A stretch of DNA of 64,000 nucleotides from SZUA-36 sp963753105 (GCA_963753105.1 CAVWBD010000006.1:124001-188000), one strand, 5' to 3'; counted from the stretch's first letter, positions 40,730 through 51,044 are shown. Numbers and translations: made by a program. The notes: a model not told the origin generated them from the letters alone.

Positions 40730-40872
40730 CAGAGTATCTCATTTCCAGGGTCGGGCGGACAATGTGCGGTTGGTCAGGGGGTATCCGCCGGGAAACCGGT
40801 TCACCGGACCCGGCGGGTTTGGGCCCGGTTATTCAGCATGTTGAGTGGAAGAAAATATCGTTGTCACAATGC

Positions 40873-41647
40873 CTCGGAATTGCATAGCCGACACCGATCG
40901 AAAAAATTGCCGGGTTGAATTGGCTATCGACAAAATAGTCACCCCGTGACTGCTTGATGCTTGAGTGCCAGGTAACGCAGGTTGGCGTTGAACAGCCAGC
41001 CACGTTTTCCAAGTGGTAGTTCGAAACGGGCGGTCAGGCCCCAGGCCCAGTCATTTTCGATTGATGCCCGGTTTCCCCTCGACGACAGATCCCACCACGC
41101 CTGCTCGCTGCCGTAGTTAACGAGTGCAAGAACGAGCTGGCGTAGAGGTCGAATGATCGATCCGGGGTCAGGTGGATGTTGAGACCCAGGCTGAGCGGAG
41201 CAAAGCCGGTGATGCTGACGTCATTGCGGAAGTGGCCACGGGAAATGCTGTTGGAGATACCGAACTCCGCGGCGCCCAGGATTCCGAGTTCGATGCCGAA
41301 GCGTGGTGAGGCGCGGTATTCAGCCTGGAAGCCTGCACCGGCGCCGGCGCGGATGTCAAAACCAACACCGCTGTGGCCGATGGAAGTTGATATCGAGTTC
41401 CCGGTCGGGTTGACCCAGGCGGAGGTTAAGATTCACGGAGACGCCTGTGATTTTCGTCCTGTTTTAACGGTTTGGCGGTGCCCGGTGACCCGGGGCCGGC
41501 AGTCGCAGTGCCCTCCTGGTTTGATGCCTGGGCGGGCTCGCTGCCGGTGTTGCCGGCCAATTCATCGGCCGTTGACGGGGCAGGGCGGAACAGTGTGAAC
41601 AAAACGAATCCAAGCAGTACTATTTCTCGCAAAAGTTGGCCGTTCAT
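40873..41647 (-). CDS. OmpW-like outer-membrane beta-barrel, module copy 1 (frameshifted)
   Basis: Homologous to the intact 49926-50693 gene, with the same signal peptide (NGQLLREIVLLGFVLFTLF) and Pro/Thr-rich linker. Breaks occur near 41435, 41150 and 40960. The terminal GYAF-stop of copy 2 is lost: copy 1 has GYAIP and reads on because of one extra base. It is either a degraded copy or poorly sequenced. Confidence 0.65.
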
Positions 41648-41940
41648 GTTGAATCTCCCAGGTTCCATCAGCTTGCGGGTGTTTGGCCACCCACGGCTGA
41701 TTAAATGCCCTGGAGATGAGGCTGTCTTCTTCTTACTGAAGAATGTTGATGGATTTCAAAATACGGCAGCTTTTTCAATTATCCGCAGGCAAACCTTCTT
41801 CTGCCGATGCCGTTTGCGTCGCCGGACCACCAGCAGGCTGAATACCGTGAATTACCCGGGTGTGACCATGGGCACTTTGGTACTGGAACCGAAGCGCTGG
41901 GTTGCAGGGCGATCACCGGATTTGAACATCGGTCAGTCAT

Positions 41941-41955
41941 GATCTGACCCCAAAT
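41941..41955 (-). repeat. inverted copy of the GGGGTCAGA repeat
   Basis: TGATCTGACCCCAAATT is the reverse complement of the AATTTTGGGGTCAGA copy at 37578. Together with the copies at 36.8-38.2 kb it brackets module copy 1. Confidence 0.6.
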
Positions 41956-41976
41956 TCTTCAAACGCGAGGACCAGC

Positions 41977-42888
41977 ATGAGCAAGACTACAATCGCATTT
42001 CTGGCCAGCCTGTTTGCTGGCCCTCACCCCAATGCAACTGGCGGGTTATGAAAAAACGGACAGCCATGGGCTGGATATTCACTACCGGATTTTTGGTGAA
42101 GGCGAGCCGGTGCTGGTGGTGGGGGGAAGCCCCGGGGATAATTCAAACCGGTACCTGAGCCTATGCGAATTACTGTCAGCGGATTTCAGCTGCATCCTGG
42201 TGGATCAGAGGGGCACCGGAAAATCCTATCCCGAAACCTATGATGCCTCGACCCTGTCCATCGATCTGACGCTGGACGACTTTTTCGAAGCCATCCGTAA
42301 AGAGCTGGGCCTGGAAACCTGGCGCGTCTCGGGTTTTCCTACGGCGGTTACCTGTCATCGCTGTACGCGCACTTCTTTCCCGCCTCGGTCGATACACTCG
42401 TTCTGCTCGTTTCAATGGGGCTGAACGCCGGTGCGTTTGGACATTTCAAGGACAATATTTTCTCCGGCATGAGCGCGGAGGACATGCTCAAGTATCGTAT
42501 CAGGGATGACGCCGAGCGCAAGGCAGCCGACCCTGTTCACGCACTGGTGGAACGCATCCGGGCCATGATGCCGGGCTATTTTTTATGGGTCAGCGCAAAG
42601 CGGCACTGCTGGTGACTGAAACCATGACGGATGCGGATTTTCAACTTCGAACTGGGAAACTACATCTGGCCGGAAATCGATGAGCGCAAGCTCGACCTGA
42701 CCAGGATGGAACCGGCATTTTCAGGGCCGACGCTGATCCTGCACGGGCGGCAGGATCCGCTGGGCGAATCCGTGGCGCTTGAACTACTGGATTACTACAA
42801 GGATGCGAACCTCGTTTTGATCGAAAAGGCAGGCCATTACTCGTGGCTCGAACAGCCGGACAGGGTATTGGAGGCCGATCAGGGATAA
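41977..42888 (+). CDS. exported alpha/beta hydrolase, proline-iminopeptidase-like (frameshifted)
   Basis: A signal sequence (KTTIAFLASLFA) starts at ATG 41977. After a frame change near 42022 comes the hydrolase core: GEPVLVVGGSPGDNSNRY oxyanion loop and LVDQRGTGKS. The nucleophile elbow reads GFSYGGYLSSLYA across a break near 42340. Then LILHGRQDP carries the acid and EKAGHYSWLE the catalytic His. A further break is near 42590. About 300 residues when joined. The substrate is unknown. Confidence 0.7.
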
Positions 42889-42989
42889 AACAGGGGTGTC
42901 ACCGGAACCGGCCGGGATTGAACAATAGGTCGGCGGCGCGAGATCCCTCGACCTTGCGCCAGGACCAGTTGTCGGTTCGGCGATAAACC

Positions 42990-43281
42990 CTAGAAGATCG
43001 CCATACCCGTGATGTACGGGTGGATTACCACGACGACCACGAATACCACAACGCTGATCGCCAGGCCCCTGATCTCCCTTCCCCAGCCCCGGCACGGGCT
43101 GTTTGACCCATTCGCCATCGCGCCGGTTGATCAGCGCCGCAATTGACAGGATCGCCCAGATGAACATGGTGCCAAACAGCACGATCGAGCGGCTGTCGCC
43201 GTTCATCATCAGGTGTGCGAAGGCCCAGATGCTGACGCCCGTGAGTTGCGGGTGGCGCACGATCCTGCTTGATGCGGGACG
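42990..43281 (-). pseudogene. C-terminal fragment of an NnrU-family membrane protein
   Basis: The minus strand reads VRHPQLTGVSIWAFAHLMMN and SIVLFGTMFIWAILSIAALI. After one indel near 43085 it continues with a last membrane helix ending HPYITGMAIF before a TAG at 42990. This is the C-terminal half of NnrU. The N-terminal helices are absent; the sequence upstream belongs to the divergent NERD gene. Confidence 0.65.
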
Positions 43282-43344
43282 GGTAACAAGGGAGTTTAAA
43301 TAGTCAAAAACTAGAAACAGCAGCAGTTTAGAAGGGAAAAACAC

Positions 43345-44467
43345 ATGGAAGGGGTTGTCTTTTTTGTTTTTCTAATTGCGCTACTCAGCGCAATGCTCAA
43401 GTCGCCTGTCATCAAGGGCAAGCTCGGCGAATTCAAAGTCACTCAACTACTCAAAGAAAGCACCTTCAGCCACCCACTTACCTGGTGCTGGATGGCGATG
43501 TCACGATACCTTCAGTGAATGGCACCACCCAAGTAAGACCATGTCGTGGTGTATCCCTGTGGCATTTTTGTGCTCAAAACCAAGAATTACTCGGGTTGGA
43601 TATTTGGGTACGCAAGACGCACAGTGGACACAGACCACCCGTGGCAGGAAGTTCCGGTTCCAGAACCCGATCCGGCAAAACTATGCCCACATAAAGGCTG
43701 CTCGAAGCTATCACTGGTCTGGACGAGAGCAGCATTTCATTCCATCATGGTGTTTGTCGGTGATGCCATGTTCAAAACCATGATCCCGGACGAGAGTGTG
43801 TTTTGCCGCCGACCTGGTTGACCGTATCAAGCTCAAAAGCAGGCGCTTGCTTTCAGATTCAGAAGTGATTCGCTGCAACGAATGCCATCAGGGCAGGGCG
43901 GTTGGGAGCCCGGCTTCAAAACAGACAGAGGCTCATGTTGAAGCGCTGGGTGAACGGGTTGCCGGAGAAAGGAGCAGGCGCGGCATTCTCAAAGGGCGTT
44001 ACCGGTGGTTTGAAAAAGGACCGGTGTCAGTATCGTGGATAAAGTTGGTCGCTCTTGAATTATCTTTGCCATTGTTCTCGCGCAAGGGCGCTGGGGATCA
44101 CATTCAGGAGTCCATCCGCAACCTGGGTTCAGTCACCACCCCAAAAACAGCCGGTAACAAGGCCAACAGATCCGCGAACACCGGGACATCGACACCCAGG
44201 CTTCAAACACAGTAGAAGCAACGCAGATTCCTGCGCAAAACCCACAATCACCCTTGGCAGTTCTTCAGCAGCAACAACAGGCCAGGGAAGCGGCACAGCA
44301 CCAGCAGTGGGGGATCACTCGCTGCGGCTATTCGATCGACACCAACCGTTGTGCCTGCTACGACCGCAAGAGCATGAGCAAGAACGACCGTCGAATTCGA
44401 GCGCTGTAAGAACCTGGCCACAGGTGGAAGAAATTCAACTTTGGCAAGGAACGAAGTTGTATTGTGA
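43345..44467 (+). CDS. NERD-domain membrane protein with Cys-rich tail (frameshifted)
   Basis: An N-terminal membrane helix (GVVFFVFLIALLSAML) is followed by a nuclease-related NERD domain, readable over several frames: KGKLGEFKVTQLLKE, YLVLDGDVTIPSVNGTTQ, PCGIFVLKTKNYSGWIFG and PIRQNYAHIKAL. After a second hydrophobic stretch near 44050 the tail reads RCGYSIDTNRCACYDRKS and VEFERCKNLA. At least six breaks. NERD resembles nuclease folds and is frequent in defence or plasmid contexts. No activity can be inferred. Confidence 0.6.
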
Positions 44468-44495
44468 AATCTCAAGGCAATAACAGAGGCAAATC

Positions 44496-45209
44496 ATGGA
44501 AGAACTAAACCGGCTGGCTGTTCTAATCGATGCGGGGACAATGCACGGCCCAGCGCTGCGTGGAAGGCTTGTTGATCGAGATTGCCAACTATGGCGTCGC
44601 GAGCGTCAAAAGAATCTACGGCGATTGGACCGGTCCGGGTCTGAACAGGTAGAAGAAAGTGCTGCTCGAACACTCCATCCAACCTATCCAGCAATTCCGC
44701 CTTACGCCGGGGGAAAAACCGCGACCGACAGCGCCATGATCATTGATGCCATGGACCTGTTGTACACGGGATAATTTCGATGGTTTCTGCCTGGTTTCAA
44801 GTGACAGCGATTTCACCCGGCTGGCATCGCGGATCAGGGAGGAAGGCTTGCTGGTTTATGGATTTGGTGAAAAGAAAACACCCTCTGCCTTCGTTTCCGC
44901 CTGCGACAAGTTCATTTACACCAGGATGTCCTGCACGCCAGGACCAAGTAAAGCAAGGCCATCAAGCAAAAGACCACCAACCAGCTAAAACAGGACACCA
45001 AGTTGGTCAACCTCCTGCGTAATGCGGTGGAAGCGTCATCGGATGACAGCGGTTGGGCACGGCTCGGGCCCGGTTGGTGACAAATATCGCAAAGCAGTCG
45101 CCGGATTTTGCATTCACGCAACTATGGCTATGCCAAGCTCAGCGCGTTAGTGAAAGCAACTGATCTCTTCGAAATTGAAGAAAGGGAAGACGGGGCGGCA
45201 GACTCATAA
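44496..45209 (+). CDS. NYN-domain nuclease with C-terminal LOTUS/OST-HTH domain (frameshifted)
   Basis: The N-terminal NYN (PIN-like) ribonuclease domain shows LAVLIDADNARPSA, then GLLIEIANYGVASVKRIYGD, IIDAMDLLY and SSDSDFTRLASRIREEG, which carry the acidic active-site residues. The C-terminus (LVNLLRNAVEASSDDSGWA, YGYAKLSALVKATDLFEI) fits an OST-HTH/LOTUS RNA-binding domain. Single-base breaks occur near 44540, 44572, 44660, 44770 and around 44940-45110. It starts 28 bases after the NERD gene on the same strand. Family members cleave RNA. Confidence 0.7.
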
Positions 45210-45266
45210 GGTCATATTCGTTCGAGATAAAAAACAGGGATAAGAATTAAGTTGAAAGTAATCATT

Positions 45267-45284
45267 AGGGTCAGAGTAAAAACT
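45267..45284 (+). repeat. GGGTCAGAGT dispersed repeat
   Basis: AGGGTCAGAGTAAAAACTCA in the 45210-45481 gap. The remainder of that gap shows no gene. Confidence 0.7.
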
Positions 45285-45481
45285 CACCCGATCAACAATT
45301 TTTACTCCGACGACCAGGTCGATGATCTCACCAGGTCATAACGCTGGCGATCTGCTTCCGTATTTGAGCGTATATTAGTAACCCCTCACCGAAACCCTTT
45401 TGTTATATCTGGGTGGTCAATTTATTATGCGTTTCGGTTTGATTGATTATGTTTTCTGACTCAACGAGGCTTTGCATAGTG

Positions 45482-47375
45482 ATGATCAGATTTGTCGTAA
45501 TTTTGCAGGTTTTTCTTTGCTTATCCTTTACAGCACACGCACAGGATGAACCCGGTAAAGTCCTCATTGGCCAAACCAGGGCCCTGAGGTCAGAAATCCT
45601 GGATGAAACTCGTACAATCAAAGTCTGGTTGCCGGAAAGCTATGCCAAATCCAGCGCGACCTACCCGGTCATGTATCTGCTGGACGCTGAGATGACGATG
45701 CGTTTCGCCAAGGCTGCTGCCACGGTGGCTGAATTGGGCGGAGACAAGATTCCCGAGATGATCGTGGTCGGGATCGATAACACCAACCGCAGAAGGGATA
45801 TGTTCCCGGGGGAGGATGGCGCAAAGAGCGGCGCTGATGACTTCCTCACCTTCCTGACAGGCGAACTCTTTCCACACATCGATACCGTGTTCCGCACCGC
45901 CAGTCACAGAACCCTGACAGGTCAATCAAATAGCGCGTTATTCGTCGTTTATGCCTTGCTGAAACAACCTGAGTCTTTCAATGCTTATTTCGCCATTAGC
46001 CCGATGTTGGGCTGGCGCAAACCGGAAATGCTGGGTCTGGCGAAACAATCCTTCGCTAATTTTCCCAACAGGAATACCTTCCTGTACATCGAGTATGGTG
46101 ACCAGGATTATGATCATGTGATCAACGCGGTCCCGGAATTCATCGACATCCTGGAGCAAGCAGCGCCATCGGCATTGAAGCATCAAGTCGATGTCCTGCC
46201 TGGCGAAGGTCATGTTCCGTACACAAGCTATCGTGACGCCCTGCTGGCATTGTTCCCGGATTTCCAAATGGAGGATGAAGACCTGACCCGTGGAATTAAT
46301 GCTATCGATGAGCATTACCGGGCGCTAACACAGAGATATGGTTTCAAGATTAAAGCACCGGCTGAGCCAATGGTCGAGTTTGGGGAACTGATGCTGGAGC
46401 AGAATGACTATGATAAAGCCATCGAGGCGCTCAAAGTTGCAGCAAGCCGTTACCCTGAAAATATAACTGCATATTACCGGCTTGGCCAGGCGTATGAGGC
46501 GGCTGACAGACTGCCTGAAGCTCTGGCAGCCTATAAACGGTTGTTAGAGCTATATCCACAATCCAGCACGATTAAAGTAAAGGTTGCTGACCTTGAAAAA
46601 GCTGTCGGGCAGCAAGGGTACGCTCAACAGGACAGGGTTGGTGTTACCTACATCGGGAATGCGGGTTTCATGATCGAAGTTGGTGATAAGAAAATTCTGA
46701 TTGATGCTTTATTCAAGGGCTTTGAAGGCCACTACAATTTACCCCAGGAAGTTCAGGACAAGCTAACACTCGCGCAGAGCTCCCTTTGATGATGTGGACC
46801 TGGTATTGGTGACCCATGCCCATGGGGATCATGCAGATCCTGATTTGATACGACAATATTTGCAAAACAATCCAACGGCAACTTTTGCTTCTACCCAACA
46901 AATGATCAATGCGGTAAACGGATTTGAGGACCGTGGTATTGCATTTAAGCCCACCAAGGAGAAATCAGAGCGTAGAGTGATCAATGGAATAGATGTAGAA
47001 GCGTTCTATCTTCCCCACGGTACAGATGCCAAGACCGTCAACATTGGATTTCTGGTTTCTGTGAATGGGACAACTACCTTTCAAACCGGCGATGCTGATT
47101 TTGGTCAGTTCACGTTTGAAGAGTTTCGGTCACTTGGCTTAGCTGAAAAAGAAATTGATCTTGCCTTTATTCAGCATTATTACCTGAGAGGTGATTCAGC
47201 AAACGACCAGTTTGTAAAAGATGGTATTGGTGGAGCCCATATCATTCCCATTCACTATCACTTTACAACGCCCGCATTTGACGCGGCTGTCGTCCGACAA
47301 CATTATCCAGACGCCATCATGTTCGAAGAAGAACTGCAGACATGGCAAATGCCGGAAGCGATGGGGTCAGAGTAA
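45482..47375 (+). CDS. exported esterase-TPR-metallo-beta-lactamase fusion (one frameshift)
   Basis: A signal peptide ends LSFTAHAQ. An alpha/beta esterase domain of the Fes/IroE type (about 20-270) carries YPVMYLLDAE, a GQSNSALF nucleophile elbow and PGEGHVPYTSY. Two TPR-like repeats (about 300-375) come next. The C-terminal MBL fold has VTHAHGDHADPDL as its zinc motif, then TGDADFGQF and IIPIHYHF. The MBL part is one frame off; the break is near 46783. The joined length is about 630 residues. The last residues GSE-stop are encoded by a dispersed repeat. Confidence 0.75.
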
Positions 47376-47390
47376 AGTGCCAGAGTAAAC
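47362..47390 (+). repeat. GGGGTCAGAGT long-form repeat overlapping a stop codon
   Basis: TGGGGTCAGAGTAAAGTGCC followed by AGAGTAAAC. Its GGG TCA GAG TAA forms the last codons and stop of the esterase fusion gene. Confidence 0.75.
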
Positions 47391-47606
47391 ATCGAAATCT
47401 TACACTGACCCAAATACGCCACTGTTAATGCCCACGAAGATCCAGGCCGTGCAGCTGTGCGGAAGTCCCGTCGTTTGCTGAATCTGAAAAAAGCTGCCGT
47501 TTTTTGAAATCGGTCAGCATTTTTCAATTCTGGTAGGAATTCCACGCTGCAGCAGTGCTTCAATCAGCCTCGGGAGAACAAACTGTAATCAATGGAGGAT
47601 TGAATC

Positions 47607-48689
47607 ATGAGAAACTTGAATTCCGGGAAGCTATGGGCCTTCCTGGTCTTACTGCTAATTACGCTGGCCTTGCCGACGCTCGTTACGGCGGCCACCTCGA
47701 CACTGGATTTCGACTTCGAGGGATTCGACAAAATCATGGTCCCCGCACCGTATCAGCTTGATATCGTGCGAGGCGGAGAATTCCTGGTCGAGGTGACCGT
47801 AGACAGCCAATACACGGCAGGCATCGAGGTATGGAAGGAAGGCTCCACGCTGATACTTGGGGTGGGTTCTGGCCCCTACAACTTTTCGACGCTGGACGCC
47901 CAGGTGACTTTGCCGGCGCTGGATTCGATTGAGATCATTGGCGCCGGCAGCGCTACCGTGTCAGGTTTCAGCCAGCACAAACTGGTGGTGAATATCATCG
48001 GAACTGGCCGTGTAAAGGGCACTTCGATTTGGATCGATGAACTGGATCTGAAGGTGATCGGCACCGGCGGTGTTGATTTCGGCGACATCGAGCCCCTGCA
48101 GTATGCGGATGTAGGTCTCGATGGCGTTAACGTGTCCACCCTGAACATGGCTACTGGTTCCACGATCACTGGCGCCTTGATCGGTATCACGAAGCTGAAA
48201 TATTGGGGCAGCAATGTGCGCCTGGATGTCGCGATGACCGGTTTATCTGGAATCGAGTGGCTGGGTGAGTCGCCCGGTACCCAGGGACTGCCGCCGATCG
48301 GGTCCGGCCATTCGGGCTCGTGGTATGCCAGAACACAAAGCGGCCACGGGTTCTCTATCGAAATCGGCGCCAGGGCTAATGGACTGCCCCTGGCCGTGGT
48401 GTATTGGTACACCTACGATAGTTGGGGTAACCCGTTGTTCCTGACGGGCACCGGGGTGCCCGACGGCAACGTGCTGGAGGTCAAGTTCAAGTCACCCGTT
48501 GGCATGGTGTTCGGCGAGTTCGATCCTGGCAGCGTGGTGCGCGAAGCGGGCGGTGTCGGACGCTTCGAATTTGCGGACAAGGACAACGGGGTTTTCGATT
48601 ACACCCCCTCAGATTTCACCGCGTCGACCTGGGGGCACACCCCGGTAGAATCACTGCCGCTGGAGAAGCTGTTCAGCATCCGGCACTAG
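47607..48689 (+). CDS. secreted GIN-domain (DUF2807-like) protein, module copy 2
   Basis: A 360-residue paralog of the 38464 protein with the same architecture: signal peptide ending LVTAATS, beta-helical GIN domain with TLPALDSIEIIGAGSATVSG and LKVIGTGGVDFG, and a C-terminal beta domain with SGSWYARTQSGHGFSIEI and LAVVYWYTYDSWGNPLFL. The ribosome site GGAGG and the first codons are shared with copy 1. The C-terminal domain is more conserved between copies than the signal peptide and first strand. Confidence 0.82.
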   Translation: MRNLNSGKLWAFLVLLLITLALPTLVTAATSTLDFDFEGFDKIMVPAPYQLDIVRGGEFLVEVTVDSQYTAGIEVWKEGSTLILGVGSGPYNFSTLDAQVTLPALDSIEIIGAGSATVSGFSQHKLVVNIIGTGRVKGTSIWIDELDLKVIGTGGVDFGDIEPLQYADVGLDGVNVSTLNMATGSTITGALIGITKLKYWGSNVRLDVAMTGLSGIEWLGESPGTQGLPPIGSGHSGSWYARTQSGHGFSIEIGARANGLPLAVVYWYTYDSWGNPLFLTGTGVPDGNVLEVKFKSPVGMVFGEFDPGSVVREAGGVGRFEFADKDNGVFDYTPSDFTASTWGHTPVESLPLEKLFSIRH

Positions 48690-48734
48690 GTGGCAGGAGA
48701 CTCCTGTTAAACCAGCCCAGGGGGCCGGGAGCAT

Positions 48735-49881
48735 TCAGTTTACTGGTGTTTCCGGTTCCCTGGGAAGGTGCCGGTTACGGAATTCAGTGGGCGTCATGCC
48801 CTTGATTTCCTTGAATGCCTTGTTGAACGGCGACAGTGACCGGTAGCCCATATCCAGCGCGATGGTCAGCACGGGCAGGTGCCGGGTCTTAGGCTCAACC
48901 AGCAACCGCGCTACTTCCCTGACGCGGTACTCGTTCAGGAAGCGGTTGAAGTTCCGGTAACCAAGGTGGCCGTTGATCAGGCGGCGCAGACGGTACTCTT
49001 TCACACCCAGTTGATCCGCCAGGCTGCGGATGGTGAAACCTTCCTCCCGAAAGATCTTTTCTTCCTGCATCAGGCGTCCGAGTTCATCGATGACCAGAGC
49101 GCCGGTCTCGCCGCTTGAAGCATCGATATCCTCGGGGTTGGCGGACGGGAAAATCTCCGGAGTCATATCCCTGGCTCCTTCCACCGCGTATTCCCAAGAA
49201 TCGCGCGCACACAGCGATGACCAGGATGAAAAAGACCCCCGTGGTGACGCTGTCCGTGAACTGGGAGCGTTCGGTGCCAAGCTGGTAGAACTCCTTGGCA
49301 TTGATCAACAGGATGATGATGCCCCCAACCACGACGCTGAACACGCGGGCGCGCCTGCGGCTTTCGACCAGGTCCGTGCGCCAATCCCTAAGCGCGACAT
49401 AGAGCGCCAGCACAACAAAAAGGGTGTGCAGGGCAAGGAACGGTATCAACCACATGCCGTTGTTGCTGACATCTGAACGCATGAACCAGTGCACGACGCC
49501 CCGGAAGTCGCCGAACGTCAGGTAATGGCCAACGACCGCGGCCACCATGTAAGCCATGTACAGCCACATGTATGACCACCGCCAGCGAAACGAATCCTCG
49601 AACATGGATTTTGCCAGCAACCAGAACAAAAACGGTGAAGCCAGCGCCAGCAGGTTAAGCGGGATTTCGAGCGCAGTCCACCCCCACTCGAGGGTAATGG
49701 TAAACAGGTACGTGGCGGCGAGGCACAGCGAAAAAAGGGAACCCAGGATCAAACTCGGCTTATGTTGGCTCTCCCTGAACAGGATAAACGCCAACAGGAT
49801 CAGCATTGCAGTGTTGCCGGATCGAAAAAACAGATCGAGCGGTAACATGATTGCCCACCATTTGCCACTGGAGATAAGCAC
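48735..49881 (-). CDS. membrane-anchored AraC-family regulator, module copy 2 (one frameshift)
   Basis: The membrane half (49881 to about 49180) has six or seven helices, including TAMLILLAFILFRESQH and VVVGGIIILLINAKEF. The DNA-binding half ends at 48735 with FTIRSLADQLGVKEYRLRRL and IALDMGYRSLSPFNKAF. They join after one indel near 49180. It is transcribed after the OmpW-like gene (45-base gap) and converges on the GIN gene. About 380 residues. Confidence 0.82.
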
Positions 49882-49925
49882 CAGAGTATCTCATCTCCAG
49901 GGCATGGCGGACAATATGCTATTGG

Positions 49926-50693
49926 TCAGAACGCATAGCCGAATCCGATCGAGAAAATCGCTGGGTTGAATTCGCCATCGACAAAATAGTCGCCCCACGA
50001 CTGCTTGATGTTAGATTCCAGGTAGCGCAGGTTGGCGTTGAACAGCCAGCCACGCTTTCCAAGTGGTACATCGATACCGGCAGACAGGCCCCAGGCCCAG
50101 TCACTCTCGATCGAGATCTGGTTTCCCCCCGATGACAGGTCCCACCACGCCCGCTCGCTGCCATAGTTGACGAGCGCGAGCACGGGGCCTGCGTACAGGT
50201 CGAACGATTGCTCCGGGGCCAGGTGAACGTTGAAACCCAGGCTGAGCGGGGCAAAGCCGGTGATGCCGACGTCATTGCGGAAGTGGCCATGGGATATCCT
50301 GTTGGAGAGGTCGAACTCCGCGGCGCCCAGGATTCCGAGTTCAATGCCGAAGCGCGGTGAGGCGCGGTACTCGGCCTGGAAGCCTGCACCGGCGCCGGCG
50401 CCGATGTCAAAACCAACACCGCTGTGGCCGATGGAAGTTGATATCGAGTTTCCGGTCGGGTTGACCCAGGCGAGGTTAAACCGTAGACGCCAGTGATTTT
50501 CGTCCTGTTTTAACGGTTTGGCGGTGCCCGGTGACCCGGGGCCGGCAGTCGCAGTGCCCTCCTGGTTTGATGCCTGGGCGGGCTCGCTACCAGTGTTGCC
50601 GGCCAATTCATCGGCCGTTGACGGGGCAGGGCGGAACAGTGTGAACAAAACAAATCCAAGCAGTACTATTTCACGCAAAAGTTGGCCGTTCAT
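49926..50693 (-). CDS. OmpW-like outer-membrane beta-barrel protein, module copy 2
   Basis: A 255-residue protein with a signal anchor (REIVLLGFVLFTLFRPAPST), a Pro/Gly/Thr linker, then alternating strands (WRLRFNLAWVNPTGNS, GFDIGAGAGAGFQAEYRASP, FDLYAGPVLALVNYG). It ends in IFSIGFGYAF; a terminal Phe is typical of barrel proteins inserted by BAM. ATG 50693 is preferred over an in-frame ATG at 50735 because the signal starts there. It heads an operon with the AraC regulator. Confidence 0.8.
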   Translation of the reverse strand: MNGQLLREIVLLGFVLFTLFRPAPSTADELAGNTGSEPAQASNQEGTATAGPGSPGTAKPLKQDENHWRLRFNLAWVNPTGNSISTSIGHSGVGFDIGAGAGAGFQAEYRASPRFGIELGILGAAEFDLSNRISHGHFRNDVGITGFAPLSLGFNVHLAPEQSFDLYAGPVLALVNYGSERAWWDLSSGGNQISIESDWAWGLSAGIDVPLGKRGWLFNANLRYLESNIKQSWGDYFVDGEFNPAIFSIGFGYAF

Positions 50694-50888
50694 GTTGAAT
50701 CTCCAAGTTCCATCAGCTTGCGGGTGTTTGGCCACCCACGGCTGATTAAATGCCCTGGAGATCAGGCTGTCTTCTTCTTACTGAAGAATGTTGATGGATT
50801 TCAAAATACGGCAGTTTTTTCAATTATCCGCAGGCAAACCTGCTTCTGCCGATGCCGTTTGCATAGCGACCACGGCAGGACTGAGTAA

Positions 50889-50975
50889 AGGGACAGAGTA
50901 AACCGAAGAATTCTCGTTTGAGGACACCCACGAAATCAAGAATTGAAAGATATGGGTGTCCTCACTTCTTACTGA
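50889..50975. repeat. variant GGGACAGAGT repeat and GGACACCCA inverted repeat
   Basis: AAAGGGACAGAGTAAACC (50888-50904) is a variant of the dispersed repeat. It is followed by GAGGACACCCACGAA and, 25 bases on, TATGGGTGTCCTCAC, an inverted repeat related to the GGGTGTC units near 62830. It lies in the gap between module copy 2 and the yceH-like gene. Confidence 0.5.
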
Positions 50976-51044
50976 CTTTTAAACAGGTCTTACCCGCTGC
51001 GCAGCTTCCGGTAGAATACCCGTAAACATAAACGGAGCGCGCGT

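Larger units (their letters stand above)
38330..41785. mobile_element. candidate inverted-repeat-bounded module, copy 1
   Basis: The left end (38330-38386) contains GAAAAAAGCTGTCG then TTTTTTGAAATC and CTTTCTTCAG. The right end (41738-41785) reads CTGAAGAATGTTGATGG then ATTTCAAAATACGGCAGC and TTTTTC. The reverse complement of the right end aligns with the left over about 50 bases. Inside are three genes: GIN-domain protein, AraC regulator and OmpW-like barrel. No transposase lies inside. A second copy is at 47471-50840. Confidence 0.55.
47471..50840. mobile_element. candidate inverted-repeat-bounded module, copy 2
   Basis: The left end 47471-47527 includes CTGAATCTGAAAAAAGCTG then CCGTTTTTTGAAATCGGTCAG. 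The right end 50781-50840 includes CTGAAGAATGTTGATGG then ATTTCAAAATACGGCAG and TTTTTTC. These are reverse complements of each other over about 25 bases plus weaker flanks, as in copy 1. The gene content and order are the same. This copy is nearly intact. Confidence 0.55.

Noticed and set aside
38330..50840. Simple assembly duplication of one module
   Set aside because: The copies differ throughout, the proteins are only about 75% identical by eye, and the flanks are different, so they are true paralogs.
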